DNA of 64,000 bases, from the NCBI GenBank assembly GCA_023375675.1, contig JALQBC010000018.1, positions 248,001 through 312,000 of the forward strand. The letters run 5' to 3'. The stretch is from Cytospora piceicola. Lineage: Eukaryota; Ascomycota; Sordariomycetes; Diaporthales; Cytosporaceae. A program made the position numbers and the translations under genes. The notes under the pieces are model-generated. The model saw only the letters and a list, made by a program, of their open reading frames with translations, ran no database searches and was not told where the DNA came from. Each line of letters starts with the position of its first letter. Position 1 is the first letter of the stretch. Of the stretch, positions 13,323 through 24,434 are shown in pieces.

Positions 13323-15395
13323 CGGATGCCAAGTTCAGACCGGAACAAATATCGGGGCCATGTTCCTGGACGCTGGGTCCCGATGCTGTTGTTATGTGTC
13401 ACGGGACCAGTAGCCTCAATGCCCTTCCGAGATGACGCGGTTGAGCGGGGCGATTTCATGTTTACGTTAATCTTGTAATCTGAGAATCTTGCCGAATCAT
13501 GAAGGCCAGCGAGTGATTAATACCGACTCGGGATAATCATTGGTATGGATCAGGCCTCCGTCTTGAGCACCTGCTATTCAACCTGAAATCTGTATCACAA
13601 TCACTACACCCAGCAGCGGTTGGGCAGCAGGATGCTGTGATTTGGTCAAGGCTTCTCGGTACCCGGGACGAATACGGTTGATCTCGTTTGGTCCTTTTCC
13701 ATATATCCTACACCTGTCAACCCAGGGGTACTGCCGGCCTCACTGACCTGCCTCGCTGTAGCACATAATCTACTCCGTACTACGTTTTGTCTATTTATAG
13801 GTCCAACAGCTTCATGTTATCCGTAAACTCCTGAGTAGCGGACATCAATATGGGGTCTCCGTGTGGCGCTCAGAACGAAGTGCACAGCCCGGCTGGTGGG
13901 AAAGCAGAGCCTCAAGTGTTTTTTTTGCACAGCTGGACGCCATCTGATATCCACCCCGCAGGGTGGAGATGGGGACGGGGCTCAACATTCCAAAATCTGC
14001 TGCCTGGAGACCGATTCCTCGACTTCATTGAACAGGAATCCCTTGGAGATTCCAGCCTCGTGGGTCTGTTCCGGCCTGAGTCCTTCCCCGGCAGCCCGGT
14101 GCCTATCCGCAATGGCAGGTCCAGTGGGGGTCGCCGTGGGTTCAAGTTGCGCTGCTTACGAGAAGGATGCGTAGTGTCTGTCTGTAGGGGCGGAGGCGAG
14201 GGTTTTTGCGGACCATATCCTGTGGGTAGAATGAGATAGTCAACCGATCGGTGTGATCTAACTGGCAAGATCCGAATACTACTCAGGAGTTGGTGATGGC
14301 AGGTACTTTCGGGCTGGTAATGATTGCTGAGACGTGGGATGAACCCAAACTCGACGTAATATAGCCGTGGAATGTTGCCTGCTGCACTTCCCAGACATAC
14401 TCTTCTGATAAGCTGTGGTGCACGTGGAGCTCTCATCTAGATTTCTGTATAATCGAGCCATGCAAACGGGGATGGGGGTTGGCGTAGACTTCATCAAGCA
14501 GGCCAGCGACAGTGTCACAATATATACAAGTCTCGATCCACACAAACTGCATGTTATATAAGTACTTTTATGGCCTTTCTTGGCCCCAGGGCTTATGGAG
14601 GGCCTATGGACATGAGACTGGGAGGTTTTATTTCCAAAGCTTGACACCAGCAAGTAACGGCCAGGCATACTGGACAAACACAGATTTGCAGCTTGAACCT
14701 GTCCAGATAAGAGAAGTAAGCCAGGAAGTATCGCTTCACGTCGCATGTCCCCAATCGGTGAAGACCTGGATGTCTGCCATGCCATATGGACAGACTGCAG
14801 ACATTCGACGGTGAAGACAACACCAAGGTGTAGAGTGCGCATAGCCCAAGTTGTATAGATGAGAATGCCCGTGAAATGATACTAGATATCAACAAGGACA
14901 AGGAGTATCTTTCATGACCGTAAATGTGGTCCTCCACAAAGAATATCTGTATTCGATCGCCCAAAGGCGACAATACGGGCAGATTGCGATTTCCCGCTCA
15001 AAGCAACCGTCGTCATAATATACAGATCAACATACTCGAAACACGGCTTCAGTCCGGCCACCCTGCGCTGATAGACTTCCCATAGCAGAGCAAGAGCCTT
15101 CCGGAAACCCAACCCTATGGGTATAACCCGCCAATCTACCAGTCATCTATTCATTTCACTCTCACCCGCATGTTATTGTCTTCATTAAGTGCAGCTTGCC
15201 CTCAAACTCCACCCAGCCTAGTCGCTTCCCATAATTGATAAACATAATGATTCTCCTGTCGCCCCCGGTGCCGCGAACTCGTATGCCGTCATCTAGGCGA
15301 TCCAGTCTTCCAGCACACAAGTCCGCATAATTCACCATTCTCCCAATGGACTCCAGGTCGATAGATGAGCCACGGCACGCGAGCCTCCCGACCGA

Positions 15396-18327
15396 CTACA
15401 ACCGACCATGCCGCGCCTTGAAGATAGCGACCTTGTCATCGTAGAACAAGATCTCCCTCAGGCGCAAGCGGTTCTTCGCCACCGGCTCGACGAACGAGTC
15501 GTCATCCGAGTCCTCGTCACTTGGATGCTGATCCTCAGACTGTGCATCGTCAGGATGCGTGGGGCTGGTCGGTGTGCCCTCATTCTGGGAATCGTCCATC
15601 GAGTCGTCATCGTCGTCCTCTGTATTCTCGTCGTCATCGGTGGCCTCGTCGACCTCCGCTGGTGGCTGGTCCATATTGTTCGGGTGGCCATTGACCGGGT
15701 TGACCGGGCCGATGTTGCCATTGAGCAGGCCGGAGCCTAGACCTGGGGCCTCGGATAGCTTCGTCTCCATGATCTCGAAGCACTTGTGCGAAATACCGAC
15801 GTAGCAGAGCTGGATCTCTGGACGGAGCGTGATAATGTCCGCAACCGACATGACCAGCTCCTTGGGCTCGAAGTCGCCCATGATGTGATCTGCCATGTAT
15901 GGGACATGGAGCGAGCGGAGCTGAGGCATATTAGGAAGTCGTTGGAGGAACGTGTGCTGTGTCATCTTTGTTAGCAAAACAGCATGTCACCGCCACCACC
16001 AAGTAATTGGACTCACCCAGTCCTTGTAGTCAATAGACACGGACAGCTCCTTCAACTTCTTCATCCGTCCACTCGTGATATACTGCAGTACATCGCTCGT
16101 CAGGCACCATGACTGCCATCTAATATTATCAGCAGAATTCGACCCCGTCGACTCAGGACTGGCTGAGCTGTCGAGGAGAAGCCTTTTCAGGCTATTACGG
16201 TGCCGCTTGATAGCCCCTTTGAAGATGTGATCAATGGTCACTGGTGGAGGGGTGCTGGAACTACTGCTGGGTCTTCGATCCTGAAGGAACAAGGTCTCGA
16301 GAGAATCCGGTGCCAGTGTCTCTTTGATGAAGCTGATGAGCGCCGGGGATGTTTGATCCGTGTGTATGCGCTTCAGGTTTAGCTGGTATAGCATCGGACC
16401 GTCCGGTACTGGCCTGCTTGAAGTGGGCGATATACCATATCCGGACTCCTGAGGTTTGGGCTCGAATTGCCTCTTCAAAAGTTTCCATAGGTTTTCATGT
16501 GCCCAGCAGCCCAGGATAGTCAAGTTCGTCATTACTGTCCAGTCGAATGCCTTGCTGCAAACTTGCATCGAGAGTGGCACCCTCTCAAGCTCCAGTGTCG
16601 TCAGTTTGAGCTTGCCATCCAGTCTCTTCCTCGCTGGTGTTCCTGGTCCTGATACACCTGGTATGTTCATGGCTGACGAACGTCTCGAGTTGACAGCCGT
16701 ATCAGGGTCACCTGCGGATGGCGGGGGACCATCTGCTGACAAGGGCGGCATTTGTTGACTGGGACTATCACTAGGTACTACTGAGGAAGTGTGCTTCGTC
16801 TTTGGGATTTTCCGCCGTATATCGTAGACGCGCCCTACAAGGGTGCCCAGGATTCCACCAAGCCTCCTGTCGCCGATAGAGCTCTCGCCGGGCCATCGCG
16901 CATTGTGGTCGACTTGTTGCAGCTCTGGGCTGTCCCAGGTCTGGACAAAGTCTTTAGTAATAGCGGTGGTAGATATTCCAATCCTGAGTTCCTGGAGTTC
17001 CTCGGATCGTTCAATCAGCACTGCTATCTCGTCCAGGTATGGCAGCTCGTCAATGTCCAACACAGTTAGGCTCTTAAGAGGCGGTAGCACGCTGAAGGTA
17101 GGGTATTCAACGGTATTCTCTGCATAAGTAATCGGCGGGCTCGGAGCGGGATGCGAGGCAGTCGAGGGGAGTGCAATTCCGATCGGGGTGAAGGTACTTC
17201 CTGCAGGGACCACGGCAGCAGTCTGGAGGGTGGCTGGCGCAGGACTTGACGATGAGGACGATGTTCCGGTGTCTCTGTTGTCGTGCCACCGAATCCAGAC
17301 GCGTTCCAGGTTGCATTCGTCCGTGTCCTCGTCTGGCAGAGAACCCAGTGAGATGAAGATGTCCGAAAGAACTCCAGTGGGCATATCCCAGACGAAGGTC
17401 TCGAGATTCTTCATCTTGGAGACTGCCATTGCTACCAAGGATCCTAGCATCTTGCCACTCTCCTTGTTGATCATGTACTCGGCCACCCAGTCATTAGGGC
17501 CGTTGCCCAACGAGAACTTGCGCGTGTGCTGCGCATAATTACTGTCCCCAAGCTTGATGGGAGCTGGATCCTGTGCTTTGTAGTAGCGGAAACGGTTCGT
17601 GGTGCGGGCAAACGAGCTTCCCATACACAGGGTCGACAGCCCGTAAGTCAGGGCATCGACGCTCTTGGCCTCGGTTGTTGGGGTGTGGGCATCCGGCCAG
17701 ACAATATCGAACCTGGAGTAGATGTGAGGGATGGCGAGTTTGTAGAGCGTGGAATTGGTCAATGCGAGGGACGTTAGATCGTTGGTGTGGGTAATCTGTG
17801 CGGCGGACTGGGTATTAGCACGGAGGAAGACAGCCCCGAGGTTAGTAGGGATCCCATGGACGAGCATGATGACTTGCCTCCTTGACGATCAAACGGAGAA
17901 TGTCCTCGGGCAGATCGAGTAGGTTCTTGGGCTCCGTAGGTTGGGCATCCCAGTCAGGGTCTTTACTCTTAAGGTATTCTGTGATTGGGTCGTGGTCCAT
18001 GACATCGCCAGCGTCGTCCTGGTAAACCTGGGAGAAGTGTCTGGGGTCACCATTCAAGTCGGGACTTCCGTTCAAGTCGTCATCAGGTGGCGCATCTTGC
18101 GGTGCTCCCTCTCCGTCAGGGTAGGAATCTTCTGGGTAGGCATCGTAGCCATTGCCCTCGTAGTCATTGCCGTCATAACTATCGTTGCCATCGTTGCCAT
18201 CGTTTCCGTTGTTGCCATCGTAGTCGTTACCATCATAGCTGTCGTCGTGGAAACCATTGGGCTCGTCGTAAGCTTCCTCTGGGTTGGGATAGTCTGAATC
18301 GTTGTAGTCGTACTGGTCGTGATCCAT
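15396..18327 (-). CDS. F-box protein with leucine-rich-repeat-like body
   Basis: Three exons (18327-17878, 17795-16017, 15956-15396) give 929 aa. The N terminus (about residues 1-75) is acidic with Gly-Asn-Asp and Tyr-Asp repeats. At about 135-180 lies an F-box: NLLDLPEDILRLIVKE, then ITHTNDLTSLALTN and YSRF. This motif normally binds Skp1 in SCF ubiquitin ligases. The first intron cuts the F-box after VKE and uses a GC donor (GCAAGT); removing it restores the motif exactly. The rest has scattered Leu-rich segments (for example SLTVLDIDELPYL and LTTLELERVPLSM), consistent with divergent LRRs for substrate binding, followed by an Asp/Glu-rich tail. I chose Met 18327 (MDHDQ) over an in-frame Met 45 nt upstream because the acidic repeat domain begins there; either is possible. 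The substrate is unknown. Confidence 0.78.
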
Positions 18328-19774
18328 GGTGACTGTACTTTGCGACAATGAGTTGTTCGATTGGCCCCACAAGTCCTATGTCAACTGCTCGTCCTGCTAG
18401 AGAGAAAGTATGTTGTCGCAACGGAACGTCAGGCAGATTGGGTAGGGGACGGTAGGTGAGGATATCAGGAATTAGTAGTAGAAAGGACTCGAAGAAGAGG
18501 AAAAAAGATCAAGAAAAACACACAGCTTCCTTTACGGCCAATATTGAGGCAGGCTGGAAGGTCAAACAATTTGGAAAGGTACTTTATTAGTTGGTAGCCT
18601 CGACCGTGAATGCTTCTCAGAATAGAACGGTTGCTTGCAGCGGCGGCACCCTGAAGCTCATGTGGAGTGAGGGTAATGGAGCGTCAATGTTAGTGGAGGA
18701 TTGGATGGTCATTGAGTGCCTGAGTGGCCAGTAACTTATCCAAGCAGACCCCCGTCTAGGCGCACAGAGCACCCAATGGTCTGTCTGCCCACGTTTTCGG
18801 CCCCTCATTGCCCCTCCGGCAGGGTTCCAAGAGGCAAGCGATCCCTGGCCTGTGGTCTCGCCTCGGGTCCCGCCCAAACCTGAACGAGAACACTTGAGCG
18901 CTTGTGACGGGCCACTGAAGCGACAGCCCCAGGTGCCCTGGCCGTATCAAGGGTATTGAGGGTGGGACGTCAGGTCCTAGGAGGCTGACGAGGCGACCTG
19001 GCCTTGTTTCGTTTTGACCAAGAGCGTTGCTATATATGAACACTACTTTACATATATAAGTAACTATGTCGCTACAATGTATGCAAGCACTTGACATGGA
19101 GATGTCCCCTCTAAAATGATGTGCATGTGTCTCGCACACGGGAGTGGACCCACCCATCTTTAGTATACGGCACAGCACTGACAATGAAACGGCCAATTGT
19201 GGGGGGGGGGGGGTTGGGATTATTGGGCCCCCAATCCACAATTTAGCATCCGCCGTGCTCTGCTCTACTCTGCTTTAGTTACGCCCCGGGTCCGGGCCCG
19301 GATGGGATCAGGGAAGATGTTATGGATAAGTGTTCCAGGCACCTTGACAGGGTCTTATCCCTCACTCTCTCGAGAGCAGGAACTGAACAAGTGCTAGCCT
19401 AGACAGGAGGGAACTCGGAGGCTTCAATTCCTTGCTGTCAATATTTGCCCAGAGTTGCCCTCTCACTACACGACGTGTTCTGTCCATTGCTGTATTTTCA
19501 ATGTAAATTTATATATATTTACTGAGGTAGCGAGACGTTGCTACAAATCTGCATTGAAAGACCGGGGCCAAGAGAACATGCTGTTTTTCATCTCATCATG
19601 ATCAGACTCCAACCCCAATCAAACACATGCCGTCCCATCAACGACAAGCCTTGAACCCTGCCCGGCAGTCCCCGGCGCCCACCCTCCCAAAAGCTTCTGG
19701 GGAATATAGTACAACACAAGTAGCAACGCTCTCTTCCTGTTCCTACTCCTCTGGCGCCCTGCGGAAGACATTAT
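18328..19774. other. Intergenic, no gene seen
   Basis: Promoter side of the F-box gene and 3' side of RAD17. It contains a 13-G run at about 19200-19213. Nothing else notable. Confidence 0.6.
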
Positions 19775-22525
19775 TCATCCGTCATCCTCAATATCATCAT
19801 CACTCAGCACCAGCTTGTTCTGCAGGCTACTGATCATCGACCCCTCGCCCTGCTCACTCCGCGCCGCCCTTATGGTCGGAGCTCGTTTCTTCCTCGGCGA
19901 AGCATCCTCCGTAGGTTTGTCGGTCGCCCACGCCTCCCCAGCCGGTGCAGCCATCTCGTCTGCCTCGGCGTCGGACTCCTCCTCTTCATCAGCCGGCGGC
20001 CCTATGCCTTGGAACGAGACGATCTTCTCGATATCTCGCAGGCCCATCGAGTAGAACGATGTGCGCCGGCGCCTGGTCATGTGTGCCATATATGGCAGCC
20101 GCTCGAGGATCATCTCTTTCCGCGCCGAGTTGCCCAGTGAAAGCAGCGGTGCGGTCCCCTCCACTTGAGCTTCGGGGTCCGGCGCCGTCTTGGTGGCGTA
20201 TCTCGTCTCGGAACGGTTCCCCACCCAGTCGCCTACGCTACTTGTCTTGTTCTTGCGGAAGACGGGCGGACCGCTGCTGCTAAAGCTTGAGCCCTCGTTC
20301 TGAGCATGAACAGGTGCTGTCCCCTCCCCCTTCAGCATCTTGGACGCCCACAGGTCCACCAGGCCTTCGAGCTCCTCCTTGGTCCTCCATAGCTTGATAC
20401 TCGTCGGATAGTACATCTTGAACGCATCACCACCGCGGCCTGATGACATGCTCGTGCTCTTGCGCTTGACTGGGTATGGCAGGGAGAAAAGCAGGCCACG
20501 AACTGCTGTCTCGAAGGCCATCTCATCCTGCCGGAGAATGTGGCTGCCCTGATCCCTGCCCATGTTGGAAAAGCCTTTGCCGCCAAAGAAGATGTCCCAC
20601 GATGGATTCAGGAGGTCACTCTCTGACAGGTATTCGATACAACCGTTGGTATAATCTATCGATGAGTTTGGGTCCGAGGGACCGGTCTGCTCGCAGGATA
20701 AAGCGTAGTTCTCATGTAGAGCCGAAATAAATGTCGACGTGTCCGTACCGGTCTCGTCTATTAGTTTATCTACTGAGACCTGAGACCGTTTCGGTCGTGA
20801 GAATTGAGCCAAGTGTGGCGGCATCTTCTCTGCCAATGCCTCCTCGGATCCAGATGGATAAGGCAGTTCGTCACGCTTGTTGTACACAACCTTGCCGACT
20901 GCATGGAATATCCCTAGACTGGCTTCTCTCTGTGAGATCAGCTCCAGGCTCTCTTGCTCTCCTTTGGTCAGCGTCAGATCCTTGCTGGTCTTCCTGGCCT
21001 TCGTGAATGCGACCTTGGAACCCCAATCTGCGTCATCGTCACCCTTCAAGCAGAGGAACTCGAGTGATGAAATGGCACTCCTGACATCACCTATTTCGGC
21101 GAGGCGCTTCAACACCAGTGGCCCCGGTGTCCGCTTCCGCCCCGAGACCCGCGCTTCTTTCTTCACGATTGCCTCTAGAGCCTTGACTAACAATGTTGGC
21201 GCCACATCATTGAACTCGATTATGCCGGTGCCGGGATGACGGAGGATCTCGGGGCCAAGGAGACGGTGCGCCGTGAAGCTGTCTGCGGATGCCGAAGTTG
21301 TCGTCAGCAAGGTCTCGGATATGATCATGACTATCGGTGTTACTGGATCAGAGGGTGCGTGCTGTCCAAAAGCTGCCAGTGACGGCGTATTGGTTGCAAG
21401 GAACTGCAGTATTGTCCTCCTAAAAGCCGTGAGCGCGCTCCCTGAGCGCATGAAAGTGTTGGGAAATTCCTCGATCAGGATGACTCTCTTGTGATCTACT
21501 CCCTGGGAGTCCTGAGGAGCCTTGACGCTCGTCTTGACCGGAGTTTGGGATGGTTCGTCCTCGACAAATTCCAGCTGGCCGAACTTGTCTCCACGCCCCA
21601 TGAATTCCTCGAACTGAGCCGACGCAGACTGTAGCCCCTGAGCAGCACCCGAAGAGCCGGTAGGATTCCTCCACTCGAGGATCTCGAAGCCCATGTCTTT
21701 CGCCAGTAACCGCATGGTGGTCGTCTTCCCAGTGCCTGCCGAGCCTTTGAGGATGAGCAAGCGCTGCCGCATGCGACCACTCAAAACATGATCTAGCCAT
21801 GTCCGTACATCGGCGACCTTCTTCTTGTGAACAACAAGCTCGTCCAGATTGGCAGGCCCGAATCGCTCCGACCATGGGCGCTGGTCCACAGCGCCATCAG
21901 AAGACGAGGCCGCGTCCAGCCGTGGAGGCTTCATGAACCTCTGGCTGGCGGTGAGTCCCGCGGAGGACGACGTCGCAGGCGCGAAAGTGTCTCCGGTTCT
22001 TTTTTCTGCCCGTTTCCCTACCAGGCTGGTCCCCATGGCTCTGTGTGTTCCTATCTCTTCATCGTCGGAGAGTGGGTCACTCGTAATGTCCAGCGACTGC
22101 ACCTCGGTCTTCTTGGGCAGGCCATTATACTTTCCTTCGGTCTTGACCTTTTGCGATTGGTTGGAGAATAGCGTTCGAATGTTGGCGGATTTCCCCTTCT
22201 CTTCGATCTGCTTTTTAGGCTTGGCCGGACTTTGACTGGGGCTCTTGGTGGACGTGGCGTTGAGCTGGCGACTTCGGCTGCTGGCACTCGCACCTGCGCT
22301 CGCACTCGCGGCTGGAGGTCGGCGGCTTGATCGGGTGGACTTTCGAGTGGGACTGGGAGACTCGGGTTCGGGCGCGTTACTGTCGGCGTTGGAGGGCTTC
22401 CCCTTGTCGGGAGAAGAGAAGTAGAATTGCAGGCTGTTCTTCTTTGGCGGCTGTGGCCTCTCATCCTCCTCATCCCCCTCGTCGGCGACAATGTTCCGCT
22501 TGCGACGCTTTGCAGGCGGTGCCAT
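19775..22525 (-). CDS. RAD17: Checkpoint clamp loader Rad17 (yeast Rad24)
   Basis: A single exon of 916 aa. Rad17 partners Rfc2-5 to load the 9-1-1 clamp at damaged DNA and so activates the ATR/Mec1 checkpoint in the nucleus. I see a basic nuclear-localisation start (KRRKR, residues 6-10), a long Ser/Lys-rich N-terminal region, the family signature RPWSERFGP near 216-224, and a Walker A P-loop GSAGTGKTT at about 261-269. The Walker B-like ILIEEFPN at about 349-356 is typical of Rad17, in place of the DEAD-type box of RFC subunits. Sensor and lid helices follow, and the C terminus is acidic. The start is Met 22525 (MAPPAKRRKR); an in-frame Met 43 codons upstream precedes low-complexity sequence without Rad17 character. 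The gene is divergent from RAD51, with 683 bp between the two starts. Confidence 0.95.
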   Translation of the reverse strand: MAPPAKRRKRNIVADEGDEEDERPQPPKKNSLQFYFSSPDKGKPSNADSNAPEPESPSPTRKSTRSSRRPPAASASAGASASSRSRQLNATSTKSPSQSPAKPKKQIEEKGKSANIRTLFSNQSQKVKTEGKYNGLPKKTEVQSLDITSDPLSDDEEIGTHRAMGTSLVGKRAEKRTGDTFAPATSSSAGLTASQRFMKPPRLDAASSSDGAVDQRPWSERFGPANLDELVVHKKKVADVRTWLDHVLSGRMRQRLLILKGSAGTGKTTTMRLLAKDMGFEILEWRNPTGSSGAAQGLQSASAQFEEFMGRGDKFGQLEFVEDEPSQTPVKTSVKAPQDSQGVDHKRVILIEEFPNTFMRSGSALTAFRRTILQFLATNTPSLAAFGQHAPSDPVTPIVMIISETLLTTTSASADSFTAHRLLGPEILRHPGTGIIEFNDVAPTLLVKALEAIVKKEARVSGRKRTPGPLVLKRLAEIGDVRSAISSLEFLCLKGDDDADWGSKVAFTKARKTSKDLTLTKGEQESLELISQREASLGIFHAVGKVVYNKRDELPYPSGSEEALAEKMPPHLAQFSRPKRSQVSVDKLIDETGTDTSTFISALHENYALSCEQTGPSDPNSSIDYTNGCIEYLSESDLLNPSWDIFFGGKGFSNMGRDQGSHILRQDEMAFETAVRGLLFSLPYPVKRKSTSMSSGRGGDAFKMYYPTSIKLWRTKEELEGLVDLWASKMLKGEGTAPVHAQNEGSSFSSSGPPVFRKNKTSSVGDWVGNRSETRYATKTAPDPEAQVEGTAPLLSLGNSARKEMILERLPYMAHMTRRRRTSFYSMGLRDIEKIVSFQGIGPPADEEEESDAEADEMAAPAGEAWATDKPTEDASPRKKRAPTIRAARSEQGEGSMISSLQNKLVLSDDDIEDDG

Positions 22526-23208
22526 TGTCTGTTTCGTGATCGAGCTGGAGGTACAGCATCTGTCGTGTGTGCTACAAGAAAGAGAACCTCCTTTTCCAGG
22601 GAGAACAGAATGATGTAAACGATAGTGATGATAGTCTCCAGTCACGGCACCCAATTGATACTCAGTGATTACCTAGGTATTGTAACGAGGAACAGGATTA
22701 ATCACGGAGGGAGCATCTTGCTCACCATTTACAGCCTTGGCGCGTGCAAGCGGTAACATGTGCTATAGTCCCACTACTATGTACTGCCCACCTGGGCATG
22801 TTGGTTCAACACCACCTAAGGTACTGTGTATTAATCCACTGCAGGGATGACACAGGCCAACAGTCCCCCGCCTGGCCGCCTGCAAAACTGGGGCTCCTGC
22901 CTTGAGCTGTGAGCTGTGCATGTGACCTGGCGTGTATCGATTCGCGGCTCCTTCCTTTTCGCAATTGTAAAGGGCGTCGCGTCGCGGTTGCCCGTCGCGT
23001 CAACACCATTAACAATAAACCAATTTTCCTCCCTTTTCGCCACCACGTTATCTGTCAATGAGACTGTCAAACCAAACCAACTCGACCAAACGAGATACAA
23101 GCTGCAACTGCAAATTCTCGTCCCAAATAAGAGATCCGGATCGGTCAATCATTCTCTTCCAGCCCGACACGTCAACTCGCGGAATCAACAAACAATAGCC
23201 CGCCCACG
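22526..23208. promoter_or_regulatory. Shared divergent promoter region of RAD17 and RAD51
   Basis: 683 bp between the two start codons. Direct reading shows TTTTCGC at 22956-22962 and TTTTCGCC at 23034-23041, which resemble E2F/MBF-type cell-cycle sites, plus a cluster of GTCGCG units at about 22975-22999. A TACCTAGGTA palindrome sits at 22670-22679, nearer RAD17. The E2F/MBF-like sites all lie within 260 bp of the RAD51 start. Shared control is an inference from layout. Confidence 0.5.
22670..22679. repeat. TACCTAGGTA palindrome
   Basis: Exact copy of the 10-bp palindrome found nine times in the window; here it lies in the RAD17-RAD51 intergenic region. Confidence 0.9.
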
Positions 23209-24434
23209 ATGACGCAGACAGAAGAATTCGACGAGGAGGCAGCCGGCGACGAGTCCATGACCGCCCCCGGTGCGCCCACACCTCTATCAGCGCTTGAGGT
23301 GAGTCCAACCCGTGCAGACAAGTGTACCTCTGTATGATGTGTGTGTGCGTGTGTGTGTGTGAAGCTCACCCTGAATTCCGAGTCCAGGGCATCGCAGGCC
23401 TCACCAAACGCGACATCCAGCTTATTGTAGACGGCGGCTTCAACACGGTCGAGTCTGTCGCCTACACGCCACGAAGGGTCTTGGAGCAGATCAAGGGTAT
23501 TTCGGAGATCAAGGCAAGCAAGATTCTTGCAGAAGGTACGTTTCCCATCTCATGCGTGCATCTTCCCCGGTCTCCAGGACAGACACCTTAGCTCACACAC
23601 AGACCTCGTCGCACAGCATCGAAACTAGTCCCCATGGGCTTCACGACCGCAACGGAGATGCACCAGCGCCGCAGCGAGCTGATATCCATCACCACCGGCT
23701 CCAAGAACCTCGACACCCTGCTCGCCGGCGGCGTCGAGACCGGCAGCGTGACCGAGATCTTTGGCGAGTTCCGCACCGGCAAGTCGCAGATCTGCCACAC
23801 CCTCGCCGTCACCTGCCAGCTGCCCTTCGACATGGGCGGCGGCGAGGGCAAGTGCCTGTACATCGACACCGAGGGCACCTTCCGCCCCGTGCGCCTGCTG
23901 TCCGTGGCGAACAAGTACGGCCTGTCGGGCGAGGAGGTCCTCGACAACGTCGCGTACGCGCGGGCGTACAACTCGGACCACCAGCTGCAGCTCCTCAACC
24001 AGGCCGCCGCCATGATGTGCGAGACGCGCTTCTCGCTGCTAATCGTGGACTCGGCGACCTCGCTGTACCGGACCGACTTCCTGGGCCGGGGCGAGCTCAG
24101 CAGCCGGCAGACCCACCTCGCCAAGTTCATGCGAACGCTCCAGCGGCTCGCGGACGAGTTCGGCATCGCCGTCGTCATCACGAACCAGGTCGTCGCCCAG
24201 GTCGACGGCGGCCCCTCCGCCATGTTCAACCCCGACCCCAAGAAGCCCATCGGCGGGAACATCATCGCCCACGCGTCGACGACGCGCATCAGCCTGAAGA
24301 AGGGCCGGGCCGAGACCCGCATCGCAAAGATCTACGACAGCCCCTGTTTGCCCGAGAGCGACTGCTTGTTTGCCATCCAAGAGGACGGCATTGGCGACCC
24401 GTCGCCGAAGGACATGGAGAAGATGGACAGGTAG
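23209..24434 (+). CDS. RAD51: Rad51 recombinase
   Basis: Three exons (23209-23298, 23388-23535, 23617-24434) give 351 aa. Rad51 forms ATP-dependent filaments on single-stranded DNA and carries out homology search and strand exchange in the nucleus. Residues 31-79 form the helix-hairpin-helix N-terminal domain ([10 protein letters not shown]...). The RecA core has Walker A GEFRTGKS at 129-136, the stretch [18 protein letters not shown] and Walker B LLIVDS at 220-225. The Thr in FRTGKSQ and the downstream MGGGEGKC mark it as Rad51 rather than Dmc1. The N-terminal tail is short (30 residues) compared with budding yeast, which is usual for filamentous fungi. Both introns (89 and 81 nt) have clean splice sites. 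Intron 1 contains a GT microsatellite. The gene is divergent from RAD17. Confidence 0.97.

Larger units (their letters stand above)
4612..15395. other. 10.8-kb gene-free region
   Basis: This is by far the longest gap in the window. I read both strands and found no domain, no spliced gene and no intact mobile element. It contains many short tandem repeats (entered separately) and one TACCTAGGTA palindrome. The stretch from about 9.7 to 12.6 kb is different: it lacks microsatellites, has balanced composition and has several 60-180-codon open frames on both strands, none of them recognisable. It could be a decayed gene or element, the distal promoter or 5' leader of the bZIP gene, or host a non-coding RNA. 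Sequence alone does not decide. Confidence 0.5.

Noticed and set aside
22798..22822. B-box-like GGTTCAACACC on the plus strand
   Set aside because: T stem pairs in four of five positions but no A box, anticodon arm or acceptor stem is found upstream.
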